64,000 nucleotides of DNA from Phascolomyces articulosus. Its lineage: Eukaryota; Mucoromycota; Mucoromycetes; Mucorales; Lichtheimiaceae. Made by a program: the position numbers and the translations under genes. The notes beneath the pieces were generated by a model, which saw nothing but the letters and a program-made list of their open reading frames with translations, was not told the DNA's origin and did not search any database. Each line of letters begins with the position of its first letter. Positions within the stretch are counted from its first letter, which is position 1. Of the stretch, positions 12,995 to 26,417 are shown piece by piece. The stretch covers positions 744,001-808,000 of the forward strand of contig JAIXMP010000004.1 of assembly GCA_025677815.1 (NCBI GenBank), written 5' to 3'.

Positions 12995-15900
12995 TATGTT
13001 TCGTGCTTTTGTATATATGCAAGAAAGAAAATAATAATAAAAAAAAAAGAGAGAAGGGTGGGTTAACAAGGGAAACTCGAAATTTGGGGAACAGCTCTCA
13101 TTTTTCTTGTCCAGCTAAGAAAAAACTCTATTATATAACGACCCCCTGTCACTGTGAACCAATGACGGTGGATATGAATTTAGGCGACAGACTGTTGAAA
13201 TAGGATCAAAAGGGATCTATTATTACAACTACTTTTCCTGTCTCTCTCTTTTTCTTTTTTTCTTATCAATTCGTCACTATCATAAATAGAATGACCCTTT
13301 CTTCGTTTTTTTTTTTTACTTGGGAATCATTTTATTCTATATTTCTATACCATAATTCAGGATAATATTTTTATTTTCACTACTAGATCTCCGGTTTGTT
13401 GGCAACAACAAACCTTCATCTTTTTTTTTGACAAGTAGATAACAAAAAAAAATTTTAGCCGATAGACGTATGTAAACTATCCAATAAGTTTTCGAATATA
13501 CGGAAAGAAACACGATCATACTCCCACGGATATCACTTCAAAGACGGATAAAAATCTTTATATAAAACAAATCTGTAATAAAGTAAGAAATAATAACAGA
13601 TCCGCTTTTCCTCATTTTGCCAAATGAAATGCAACAGGAAAGACAATCATTCATATTGATGATGATGTAATATTATCTAAAATTTAATTCCGCATTTTAT
13701 GGGTTCCATTTTTGGGTATGACATTTTCTCATCCTACATCCATATATGTCAAACATGTCAAATATATTATAATAGTTGAATGCGCTGCTAGTTAATGAAT
13801 AATATTTTTTTCATTATTCAAATGAAATTCTATAAAATATCGATTGAATTGACTAGAATACAAGGTGTAAATTTAATTAATTTATTTCATTATTTGCTGC
13901 GCCAGGATGTCTTTTAAATAAATCGGTATACTCATAATACATGTATAATTTTTACTACTAACCTTAATCTTGCATTTCTTTTAACCGTTGTATTAAAGCC
14001 CGCTGATCACTGTCTTTTGAATCTTTTCTCCTCCTTTGGGAATATATTTAAAATAAGATGGTATGGGTTGTGGATATAGGATACAGGTTATTTTTACCAA
14101 GGAAGAATCAGTAAATTTTATTTTTATAGCAAGACTATGATTATTGTTGCAATGGTGTATAACAAATGTATAACCAAAATACTAGCAGATAGATTGATCA
14201 GAAATGAAAGCTGGAGCTATTATATATTTAATACGTGTTAGCCTTGTACGATCTACTGTCAATGTCTCTGGCAATAATAGTTCGTACAGAGATCAGAGCC
14301 TGGTAGCAGGGGAGGTATTGTAACCAACCTCGTAAGGACACAGCTCGTCTTTAATTTAGACAAGACATTTTTGACAAAAGAGAGAAGCGAATAATATCCT
14401 GATCAAGGGAATCAGGATTCATGGTTAATTCAGCCAATATCACCTCTCCAAAACTTATTGTATGATTCTTAGATTCCCATTCTATAAAGCAATAATCAGC
14501 ATGCTTGAAAGATTCACATGTTACATCCAATGTTTCAACAACCCATGGATCATAGTCATCCATACTCGTTGTGTCTTTATACAGCTTATTAGCTGGTTAA
14601 TTTCACAAATCAATAAATCAGGTTGTATTTGAATCAATTCATTTTTATAACCTTATTCAGGAATGAAGATCGACCTGTTCTTTGAACAAATGGTTTCAAA
14701 CATCAATATTGATAAGCTAGTATTTCCATGCATAAACTAACAAAATATTCTAAAAAAAAAGAACAGAGACATTTTTTTCAGAATAAATTAATATACATGC
14801 ACCAGCCGTTGAATCAAATATATAATGGCACTTCACAATTCAGTTTCTCTATATTGTAGAAAGTGTTACAGCATATAATTTAATAGCAGTTTTTGTAATC
14901 TATTTTTTAAAAAAATCTTGATATTAGCAATGATATTTTTCTTAAAATACAATATGCCTCTTAGAATATAGAGACAAAATTACAAAATACATTTATACAT
15001 ACAATGATGTTAATCCAAATAGAATCATCTGTTCCGCTTTGGATTTACCTTCACCGCCAATATCGCAAGTGCAGGTACTCATTGAAATTTATTACATCTT
15101 TTGATCACATTAGCATGTATTGTTTCTTTTTTATATTTCTAGTAAAACCAATACTGATTGGCTACTGAGGATATCATAAAAAATCAATATCATCCAGAAA
15201 TACAATAATATCACGTAGATACAAAAGTGTGCTTATGAAAGCATCAATTTTCTACTTTTCATCGTAGTCATTTTTTCTCTTTATTATTCAACTGGTTATA
15301 TCAGATATATATATTATCTACACCCTTTTTACCCACATAATGTTATATGTTTTGTTACTTGTTTTTCGTCCTTACCAATATTTTTATATTTCTTGAAAAA
15401 AATATAACCAGGCGCATTAATATCATGTTAATGAAGAAATTCAATTAAACATTTTTAAATATTTTTCATTGACGTATTGAACGGTCTGTTGTGGCAAGGG
15501 GGGAGATAATATGCTTGATTTTTTGTATAGATAAGTGAAAAGAAAAGAAGAGTGATCATGGTCAGCTCTTGTAATCAGCCTTTATAGCAATGCAGACTAT
15601 TTTACTAAAAAGATACTCTACAAAAATACAATCTAAAATCATCAGTGTCGATTCAACAATGTCATATATATTTTTTTTCATACGTCAAGGATTCCCCGTT
15701 TTGAACATTATAGAGTTATCGACTACAATTGACGACTTTCATACATGTCTTTTGCTGATTCCAATGAAAAAAAAAAGTATTTGGACTCTTGTGTAGGTTA
15801 CGATTCTCGTAGGATTGAATCTTGGTCTGTTTTACAAAACTTTGATATATTCTCATAGTCATCCTTATTATTGTTTATGACAAGATTTTGATAAAAGATT

Positions 15901-17741
15901 ATCATCAAGACTATTTTTTACTACTGTGTCACATCACGTTTTATATGATCATAAGTTATTAAAAATAACAATTGAAAGATGGTACGATGGATATGGCGGT
16001 GATGAGTTCCACGAAAGAATCATAGGAAATCACATCTTACTATGAAAATAAGAGCAGCAAAAATTAATACAGACATCAGGAGGATACAGCAGCCGGCTAT
16101 ATTGGAAGCAAATTTAGTCAATTTGGAGAAATTCGCTCTTCATTGTTATGTTATTATCCTGGGTTTGGATTCATTCGATTTCTTCTAGTCGACAAAACTC
16201 GCATGGGCAATAATTCTCAGAATGATGAAGGATAAATAGTTACTTAAAAAACCAAAACATTAGTCCAATTGGCTCATTTTAGCAAGTAGTTATTCATATG
16301 ATTACACAATTAGTACAAAAACAGCAATCATTAAAAAGTTGTTACTATACTTGTTGTAGAATATATCAATAGAGTAAGTTGTTCAAGAAGAAGGTGTAAA
16401 AGCCCTTGTTTGTTCCACAACAATGCAATGTACATTTATTCAATTGTTTTGTTGGATCAGGTTTTTCAAATTATATGGTTCACAATTGAGCTTATAGTTT
16501 GCATAACAACGTTTTGTCTTCTATTTTCAAAATTATAAGTTATTCAAGTGGCCAAATTCTATTTCCAACGCTGATTTAGTTGCGAATGACATCAAAGTAG
16601 GCCAATCAATGATGATTTTACTCCTTTTTAAGTAGGTGTGATAGTTGTTTTGCATATTCATGCATAAATATGGGTACACATTTGCAGGGTAACTACTAGT
16701 AGTAGTATAAGACTAATTAGGCGATCATATAAATAAATAAAGTAAACTGTTATTATTACTATTATTATAAATATACGTGCGTTGCTGTTGCCTACAAATA
16801 GTTAAGACCCACATATTATAAACAGTAATAAACAATAAATATAATCAAAAAATGGTGTAGTAAATTTACATAAAATGAAAATATTTATACAATAGACGGA
16901 AGAAAATGCTACGCCTTTAGTGTTATTTATTTGTTGCCTAGTGTGATATGATGATGGTACGTACTGCATTAAAATATATTATACCAATTAAGAGTATCAC
17001 TGTGGTTGGTGTTCCTGATAAATAACAATAGGAAACTGATCAAAATAAGTTATTATTATTTTTATTTTAACTACTATTATAGTTATTATTATTACTTCAT
17101 GACGATATGCAAATAATTATGATATTATGTTCATCAAAGACAAAACAACGCTACTATCCTATTATGTTTTGTTCTCTCTCTTTCTGATACATACTTGGGA
17201 AATGTGAAACCTCGTCAGTAAAAATAACAAAGCTAAACTAATACTATAACTACATTTTTCTATAAGAATTTTAAATCAGGGATAGTTAATTGTAACGGAT
17301 TGATCATATCGTAACGACAACGATAACAACAACTACAAGTAGTACTGATCTTTTCTTTATTACATCATGATCCATCTACAAATATGTAAGATAATTATTG
17401 TTATTTACATTCCTCCCTCTTCTTGCCGATGATGATGATGATGGTGCTGAATTTCTTTCTTTTTATTTGTTGGTCTAAAAAAAAAGGAAGTTTGTATTTT
17501 ATGTAATGAATCACATTCATCATTCTTCATTCTTGTTTTTTTTTATCATCAACTGCCTTAATTAAAATACACACATCAAGATCAAAATAATGGTTCTATA
17601 TGTAACTATTATTATTTATTATTATACTCGATTCCTCATTTTCAAAAATATCAAGTAGACAATCATAGTTGATGATACTGTTTAAAAAGTATATATACAA
17701 GAATGATGATGCATTATGCATGTCGTATATATCGGGAAAGC

Positions 17742-17775
<34 letters not shown>

Positions 17776-20627
17776 GGAGACACAACATACTTCAAAACGT
17801 GCATGAAAAAGTGAAAAAGGACTGGTCTATAGGTATATATTAATAAGAATGATATAGATATTAGCTATTGTTGCTGTATAAAAGCTAATAACATGTAATC
17901 ATTACAATGGTATTATTCATAATTTAGTTTATAAACTAATAATATTATTATGTCGGATCTTCTTCCCCCATGAAATGACCGTGTAATTGTGCATTAAACT
18001 ATATAAAGTAGACCTGCCTATTTTTTTTTGGATGATCATCGCTTGTTGTTGTTATTTCTGTTGTGTAAGAAGAATGGAAGATCATCTTTCCTCCCCCCAA
18101 TTTCATTTGAGATCATTCCGTGTTGTTGTCTGGTTCTTCTATTTTGTTGTGTTTGTTTTTATAATAGTAATTATAATTATATGCAAATCGCGTCAATTTC
18201 AAAATTTGCAAGTCTGCTATATTATTTTATCTTTTTTCATAATAAAAATATAGCATTGTATATTATTCTTAGCAAGAAGAAGAATATGTTTGATGTTGTT
18301 GTTGGGTTGGGTTGGAAGCGGGGGAAATAAAGAAGAGACATTTCAGTGTCATATCAACAAGAACATTCTTTTATTTCTTGAAGCAATATCGGTGGTTATT
18401 AACATTGTCATTGTCATTCTCATGGATCCATGAATTATAAAGAATATTTTCTATTCTATATAAAATAAGCCCTTTTCAACAATCCCATAATAATAGACTC
18501 TATTTTTAGAAGAAGACTTGGCAGATTTACCACTTTTTATGGTAAAAATTGAATTGTATTCCATCGGATGTAACCCTACAACATATTATTTTATATAGTA
18601 CTGTAAAAGATAAAGAAGGATTGAGAAGATATTGTTCGTGATCTTGATTTATTCATCAAAAAAGATCCTATTTTGTATCATCGATTTTCTTATTAAACCC
18701 GATCGTAAGGTACGATCTGTCCCCCAGGAACCAAAAAAAAAGTATACTTTACTTACATAAAGTACGTTGTAGAAAGGAGAACCTTGCTTCAACTCTATGT
18801 GTTTAATCGGTACAATATATATGGGTCATCATGATGTAAAAAGATTTTGCTGTACGTTGACTATACACTTTGGTTGTGCTCGAGCATCTTACCAGATGAT
18901 CCTCTTGAATGATGATGGTGATGAGATAGTGAAAAAAAAGACTGTCGGGTTTTTAGAAAGGTTTAAGTTTGGCGGTCAAGCCAATGGAGTATTCATAATT
19001 TCGCCACTCTTTTTTTCTTTTTCTCTCCTTCTTCTCGTGATTTTATGATTTAAGCTTTTTATTTACATAAACATGAAATCACGTATTGTTTTCTCCTTAA
19101 TTCTTCTTCTTCATCATCATCACCATTATTGTTCTTATCATCATGTTACAAAAGATCGGGTCTAGATATTATACATTTGAAATGATAGAAGTGGATCGGG
19201 ACAGAATGCGATGACAACTGATGTTGTTGTTGTTGTACCAATGATAAAAGGTTCGGGTGTGTGTGTTTGTGATCGTGACACGCCCGTTCACTAGTTTGTT
19301 ACATGATGAAAATAAAGTTGGTGTTTCTATTGTGTAAGTGTTGTTCGTTACATTATTATCCTTCTTTTGATAAAGATGATGAAAAAAAAAAGAATTATAG
19401 ATGGGAAATGGGATAAAAGAAAAAAAAGATGGGGGATTATTCACTTATTACTACTACTCATATATATATATATATATATAAATATATATATATATCAAGC
19501 CCCTTTAAAAAGTGGGGTTCCGGTCTCTTCTTTTGCCACCCTTGCATTTTCACTGGGTAATAATAAAAAAAAAAAAGAGAGACTTACTTGCCACCCATTT
19601 GATTTGACTTGGACCCTGATACTTTGATAGGTGAGAGTACTTGTAATAGTATATATATTATAAAAGAAAAAACGCGGGGTAAAGAAGAGTAAATGTGCGT
19701 GTGTCGGGGGTTTACTTTTAAAGAAGAGAGAACAAGGATATTTTTTTTTCAGGAGTGGGATTGTCAGGGATAAGGAAAAAAAAAAAAAGGCGCATTCAAA
19801 CTCAAAATTTTTCTTTTTTTTTTAACCCCTTTTTTTTGGACGATGATGCGATTGGAAAAAGAAGTTCTTGTAACGATTTCTTTTTTTTCTTTCTTTTTCA
19901 AGGCTACTAAAAAGATGAAGAAGAAGAACATAATGATGATGATTAGAATCATAGAAAATAAACACCTCATGATTTATTCTTATTCTTATTATTATTATTA
20001 TTATTATACTTATTCCACATCATCAATTAATAGAACAATAATTCATTCATTCTCTTACCCAATACAGTAAGTACTTGCCATTTTTAGTCAAGTCATCCCA
20101 CGCAGTTTCAAGGAGAACTTTTGGGGGGAGATTACGAAAAGGAAAGAAAAATAGAAAAGGAGAGAGAATTAAACACACGTTAGTTTTATTTTTTTTTTTT
20201 TTATTTTATTCCGTGTTTAAAAATGGATATAATTTATAATACAAATCATAAAGAAGAAGAAGAAGAAGAAGACAACAATGATGATGAAGAACAGCAGTAA
20301 AAATTAGAGGCAATATAATTTATTTATAAATATGTTGTTGCATTGAAATTAAAGCCAAGAAAGAAGAATTCTTATAGGCATGAGTTATGGAACCTTTTTT
20401 GTGTTGTTTTACCTGCAGAATTGAAATGGTTTAAGTAAACAACAAGCAACAGGCAGCAAAAAAAACAACAAACACAAGCAACACACTTATTTAATCCATT
20501 AACCCACGTTCTTTTTTTTTTTTTTTTCCTCTCTTCTTCTTCTTCTTTTCCTTATTCCATTTTCTTCTTTCCTTTGAGTTTTATATCAAATCGTTATCCA
20601 TCTTTTTTTTTTTTTAATTAAACTACA
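12995..20627. other. 7.6 kb gene-poor AT-rich interval
   Basis: Lies between the divergent starts of adenylate kinase and the FYVE-type gene, so both promoters must be in it. I find no convincing gene. It holds microsatellites (TA runs near 17749-17775 and 19459-19494, ATT/ATG-type triplets, poly-A/T) and a 12-bp palindrome CATGGATCCATG near 18420. A weak open frame on the minus strand at 14563-14351 is listed separately. The last about 200 bases before 20628 are strongly pyrimidine-rich (TCTTCTTCTTCTTC and T runs), which suits a fungal promoter/5' UTR of the downstream gene. Confidence 0.6.
14235..14563 (-). pseudogene. Decayed coding fragment, unrecognised
   Basis: The minus strand carries a 70-codon frame from an ATG at 14563, starting MDDYDPWVVETLDVTCESF and ending at a stop at 14351. 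The same frame then continues without a stop for about 40 codons (RRAVSLRGWLQYLPCYQ...). Its amino-acid composition (W, D, E, C) is unlike random translation of this AT-rich DNA. There is no family I can name and no flanking exon that extends it. It may be an old gene copy or a piece of a mobile element. Confidence 0.2.
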
Positions 20628-23600
20628 ATGCCTCCACCGGCTGAAGTTTTGGTTGGAAATCCACCACCTCCACCTCCTCACCATAGTAACAGTACGGCTT
20701 TTCTTCATCCTAGTCAACAACAACCTCATCGAAAACGAAGTATTACCATGACAACAGCTTCAGCTGTTAACAATAATATCAAACTTACTACTTCTACAAG
20801 TACTACTTCAACTACTAGTAGTCATCGTAGTCGTCGTCATAGTACTATCACACCAGTATCCTCAACGACTACTACTACCACTACGAATGAAAATAGTACA
20901 AGAAGGCGTCTTTCGAATATAATGCTTCGTCGACCTTCTCAATCGACGAGTGCAAGTAGTAGAAGTAGTAGTGGTAGTTCGAGTGATAAAAAATCTACTA
21001 GTAGTAGTATCATGTCAAGACGCCAATCCTTGACCAGAGCCACTGCATCTAGTTTAGCCAAGGTCGTACCATCATTTCACAATAAGAACAATAATAATAA
21101 TAATACTTCAGAATCACCGAAACTTTCCCAAAGTAATGGTATTAATTTATTAGCGCGTCGCCGTAATAGTATGATGACTCTGTCAAACACGAATAATAAA
21201 AGTGCTACAAAACAACAACAATCATTTACACCTAAACCATCAGGATCTACAACAGTAGTAAAATCAACCTCTTCATCAAAACTAGGTATATTATTAATTA
21301 TATTTTTATTTTTATATAAATTTATATAAATTGACTCATTTTAAATGTGGCTTACTCATATGTATATAAATATACATACATATATATATGTATATGTATA
21401 TATATATTTAATTAGGAACCAAACCAAATAATCCTTCTTCCAGTAGCAAATGGTTTGGTTTAAGACGACCTTCTTCCCCAGCCCTCCCCAGCCCAGCCAA
21501 TCGTGTTGGATCAACTACTTCATCGCCACGTCCTCGTCGATATTCCATGATTCCAGCAACGACAGCAACAACGGCGCCCTCATCCATAGCAACAAAAAGT
21601 CACATGGGAAAACAACAACATCATAATAATAATAATAAACAACACGATTCTAAACTTGCCACTTTAGCAAAACAGCAACAACAGCGCACGAACGCCGTAC
21701 ATCAGGAGACCGAAAACCCAGATAGATCTATTTCCAATTCATCGACGCTCAAGCCAAAAAACAATGTCTCCGCAAGCCATGCGGGTACAACCTCAACTAC
21801 CATCATAACAAAAACATCAGCAGCAACATCATCAACATCATCTCATGGAGGATCAGCTGACCCATCTGTAGGCACTGCTGCTGTTGCTGCAACTACCATG
21901 GTCGGAGCCTCTTCCGTTGCAGCAATAGGTGCAGCACCTATCACGGAACATTCAGTTACAGCATCACCATCAGCAGCAGCAGCAGCAGCAGCAGCACAAC
22001 AACAACAGAATGATGATTCCTATTTTGAGCAGCAACAACATCCAACTGAAACATCTTCTACTTCTCCTCATTTACGTTCATCGACAAAGACACCAACTGA
22101 AACATGTTCGAGATTAAGTTCACGTATGCTTGACAGTGACATTTCCATTAGTAGTCTAGAATCTCGTCGTAGTAGTGTTTCGAGTTTACGTAGCACCAAC
22201 ACTGTACAATCGTCTTCATGTCGTCATACCAATAACAACACTACAAATTATAATAATACTACCCAACATCCTGCTTGGTTAGCCTCTGCTGGATTTATGA
22301 GACGAACCAAATGTACAGCCTGTAATCCAACATCCAGTCATCATCATCATCATCCTACTTCTGAGCATCGTCGATCGATTTCCAGATCCAGTTCTATGTA
22401 TGATGTCTCTGCTGCTGCTGCTGCTCATGCTCAACATCCATCTCAAAGTACATTAAGAAGATTGAGTCGTACCTCATTGACGGATGATCATAATGGAAAT
22501 ATGAAAATCAACAATACTCGTCGGATTTCATCCGCAGATGGTACTATGGATCCACCTTTAACACCTATTCCCAACACAACAGCAGCACTTCTTCGTCAAC
22601 AACAACAGTTTTATAACAATCAACATCATCGATCCAATAGTATTAGCAGTATAGCAGGTATGCCTACGACCGCTGCTGCTACAGCTGCTGCTGCCATGGC
22701 CGCGGCCGCTGCCGTTGTAAGTGCTGCCGCCGCTACAGCCGCCACTACCAATCCAGACGTCACCAATGAAAAATGGATGCGATTGATTGGTAATTGTATC
22801 CATCAGTCGAGTAAATTGGAAAAATTGGCTCATGATTTAATGACTTCAGAACAACAAGCTACGGATCGAGTTCAAGTCCATACTTCTTTGGAAGAAGATC
22901 AAAAATCTCGAGAGGATCATTATCAAGTACGTGTCAAGGAATGTGAAGCCCTTGTTCGTGTTCAACGTGAAATGTTAGTTGAAATGGAAACTCTTTTAAG
23001 TGAACAAGGATTTAAAAAAGATATGGATACAAGTTCGACAACAAAACAACAACAACAACAACGTCATGATTTGACCACACCGCCTCCATCTTCCCCTTCC
23101 GCTTCTTCTTCTTCTATTCCTTCCTTGGAAGAAGATGATGATGACGATGATCAAGAACGGGAACGAAAATTATCTACTTCTTCCTCGTCTACTTGTTCGG
23201 AACAACAACAACAACAAAAAGAAGAAGAAACATCTCTATCTGCTCAGGAGCAGACACATGAACAAGAACATGCCGAAAGATCCGAACAAGAAGATCAACA
23301 AGTTGAAGAACCCAAAGCACTAGATCCTTCACCATCATCATCACTACAAGAAGAAGAACAAGAACAGGTGATAGAAATCTCCCCTGAACCGTGTCATAAA
23401 CAACAAGAAAATGATGAAGATAAACCTTGGACAGAGATCGTTGAAGACACTGTATCACAAATCCGTTGGAACGTAAGCCAATGGGTAGGTGGAGGTGTTG
23501 GTACGGGTCAGATTGTCAAATGTGAGATGGGTGCTGATGGATTGATGAGTACCATTATTGTTGCTGGTACGGGTGTCACGACCGAGCCACAACTTCTTCC

Positions 23601-24187
23601 TAAGGTAAATCCTTTTTTTTTTTTTTTTTGCTTTCTGAAATGGTGATACCTTTTTTTTTCCAGACTAACCCACAAAAAAAAAAAAAATGCTTCGCATTTT
23701 ATTTTGATTTTATTTAGCATCTGATGTACTCTCCCGATAAATCTGTGTACTACCATCAGTATATTCTGTATATCGAACGAGAAGATCGAAAACATCGATT
23801 TAAAATGATGCCAACTAAGGAATGGGTTCAAGATCATCAAGTCCATCAATGTCAATTCTCTTATCAACAACAAGAAGAAGATGCATCCCATAGTAGTATT
23901 CAATGTCAATCTGAATTTGATTGGCTTGCTCGTCGTCATCATTGTCGAAGGTAAATATTTGAAAATCATATGCTTGGATTTTTTTGTTGCATCCTAACTC
24001 ATCATTCCTCTAATATATAAATATTTATATCAATAGATGTGGTCACATTTTCTGCAATACACATAGTAGTAATCGATTACCATTATTCGACGCCCAAAAT
24101 GCTAAAGCAGAATGGTCTCGTGTATGTGATACTTGTTTTTACGATTTAGCTGGTTCTTCTTTATTTCATCCATCCGAAGATCGATGA
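20628..24187 (+). CDS. Low-complexity protein with C-terminal FYVE-type zinc finger
   Basis: Four exons: 20628-21285, 21416-23604, 23718-23950 and 24037-24187, 1076 residues. The first about 700 residues are Ser/Thr/Gln/Asn/Ala-rich and probably disordered. Around 745-820 is a charged helical segment (LEKLAHDLMTSEQQATDRVQ). The C-terminus is a FYVE domain from about residue 985: WVQD (the WxxD motif), then a Cys, CQSEF, ARRHHCRRCGHIFC (basic R-x-HHCR-x-CG signature), and RVCDTC. FYVE domains bind phosphatidylinositol 3-phosphate on endosomes, so the role is likely endosomal/vacuolar trafficking or signalling; this is inference from the domain. Two oddities: the first Cys pair is separated by 17 residues instead of two, and the sixth ligand position is His (FCNTHS). 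No orthologue could be named. Confidence 0.85.
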
Positions 24188-24527
24188 ATCATCATAACAA
24201 CAAAATAATTACCTCTCTCTTTTTTTTTATATATACAAATCATATTTCGCACCCTTTCTCCATTCGCATTCATCCTCACCCTCCATAGTATACATATATA
24301 GTCATTTTTTATACCATTTTTTTTATCATCCATACCACACACACACCACCCATTTCTTATATAGTCTATTCGTATTCTTCTTATTACTTATTCTTCTTAT
24401 TACTATTCATATACACACATCCGATTCTCTTCTCTCTCTCTCCACCTTTAGTATAGTCTTTTTTAATCTTCTTTTTTTGTACACAATTCTTTCAATTTAT
24501 TTTTTTGTCTTATTCTTTTATTTTATA
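24188..24527. other. Convergent 3' intergenic region
   Basis: 340 bases between the stops of the FYVE-type gene and valyl-tRNA synthetase. Pyrimidine-rich with T runs and CACACA stretches; it presumably holds both 3' UTRs and polyadenylation signals. No gene is visible. Confidence 0.6.
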
Positions 24528-26363
24528 TTACCGTGAATACATTATTTCTTTATACAGATTGTTGAGCAGACGTAAATCATTTTCAAAAGTTTCTATTTCT
24601 AATTGGAATTCTCTGGCGCGTTGTCTATTATATAAATTGTCTCTTAGTGATAAATATACAAAATTCAATTAGCTTATTTGTAGAAGGATGAGGGGATTAT
24701 TTACCTATTTTTTTCTTTGACTTTTTCTGGTACGGCTTCAGTGTATCCTTCTTTATTCATACGTTCAGCCAACTTATCGGCATCCTTTTGAACTTTTTCC
24801 AACTTTTTATTCAATTTGGCACGTTTCTCTTCAATACTTTTGACAATATCACCACCTCGTTCCAATTGAGCACGCACCACGTGGTCGGTAGGGACCAGAA
24901 TCTTCAAGTTATCATGAACAGCGCGCACGGTCCAGTCTCCAGTGATCTAATTTACCCCAAAATAAGGTGTGCCTCACACTGTGATTAAGAATCATTGTTT
25001 TTTTTCTTCTTTTTAATGATTCAAAATGAAATTAGACAAACCTCTTGCTCAACAATGGATAATTCGGATCCTTTGACAAAGGATTTGATTTCATTCATAT
25101 ATAAACGAAGGGGCTCAACCAATGCTTTATCATTACAATAGATGGTAAATGGAAGTTCTTTGCCAATACTGATTTGATGACCTTGTCGAAGAGATCGAGA
25201 TGCATGAATAATAGAGAGAACAACCTAATCATATGCATCAACAGTATTATTATTGTTATTAGGGTTCACATCTTTCTTTTCTTTCAACACAGTCTACACC
25301 ATTGAATCATTGAAATATATATTGTTACCTTGAAATGATTCTCCACTTGTTCGTTACGCAATGGTAAGATATGTTCCGCCATTGGATAAGATTCTACCAT
25401 AAGTGCCTTGGCATTGTTTGTGGATGGTATCTTTTGTTTTAAATGGTGCCACAGTTCCTATAAATGCAATATATAAAAATATTAAAGTAAAAGTAATACG
25501 AGGGGACCCCAAAACAAACAAACAATCACAATAACAGTTTCATATGAATTGTTATAAAACTGGATAATATAAAAAATAATTCCTTTTTTGGGATGATTAT
25601 TATAAAATATATATAAATATATACCTCAGTAATAAATGGCATAAACGGATGTGCAAGTCGTAAAGATGTATCCATACATGCATGTAAAATATTTAATGTT
25701 GTTTCCTAAAAATATACACAGCATAAATTGAGCAAAAAAATTTTTTTTTTCTTGTGCGTAATAAAAAATAATATAACCTCATTTAATAATTCATGTGTGT
25801 GTTTTTACCTTTTCATTCGATGATAAGTCTTGTTTATTCAATGTTGCTTTTGAAAATTCCACATAGACATCACATACATCTTCCACAATAAATCGTCTTA
25901 CAGCATCTGCCGCTTCATGAAGTCGATAATTTTCAAATCCATCCATACATTTGGTGACAGTATCCGCTAACCGTGATAAAATAAATTGATTCACCAATGA
26001 TAATTCTGCCGTAGGGGTGCTATTATTATTTGCCAAGTCCTGCAGCATTGTTGTGCTTCGATTGTTTGTTGGTAATCCATCTTTGTCAAAACGGCCAAAT
26101 CCAAATTTGAACAAGTTCCAAAGTTTATTACAGAAATGGGAGGTTTGTATGACGTTGGACATGTCCAAATTGATTTGTCGACTCTATATCATAAAAGTTT
26201 AGATGAAAATTGAAACCGGTTGCTTTATTGTGTTCGTTTCAGAATTAGGGTTTAAATGATTTGTTTACCTGTTGTGTATACGCAATAAGAGCAAATCGTA
26301 ATGAATCTGTACCACATGCAGGAATACCGGATGGATATTCTACCTTTAAATTCTTGACGCTCC

Positions 26364-26417
<54 letters not shown>

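Noticed and set aside
18028..18330. 100-codon frame rich in Phe/Leu/Cys
   Set aside because: Composition follows T-rich DNA (poly-T and TTG repeats) and has no domain signature.
21547..23646. Independent start of the FYVE-type protein at 21547
   Set aside because: Upstream codons in frame continue to a good splice acceptor (TTAATTAG at 21408-21415) that joins exon 1 in phase, so 21547 is an internal Met.
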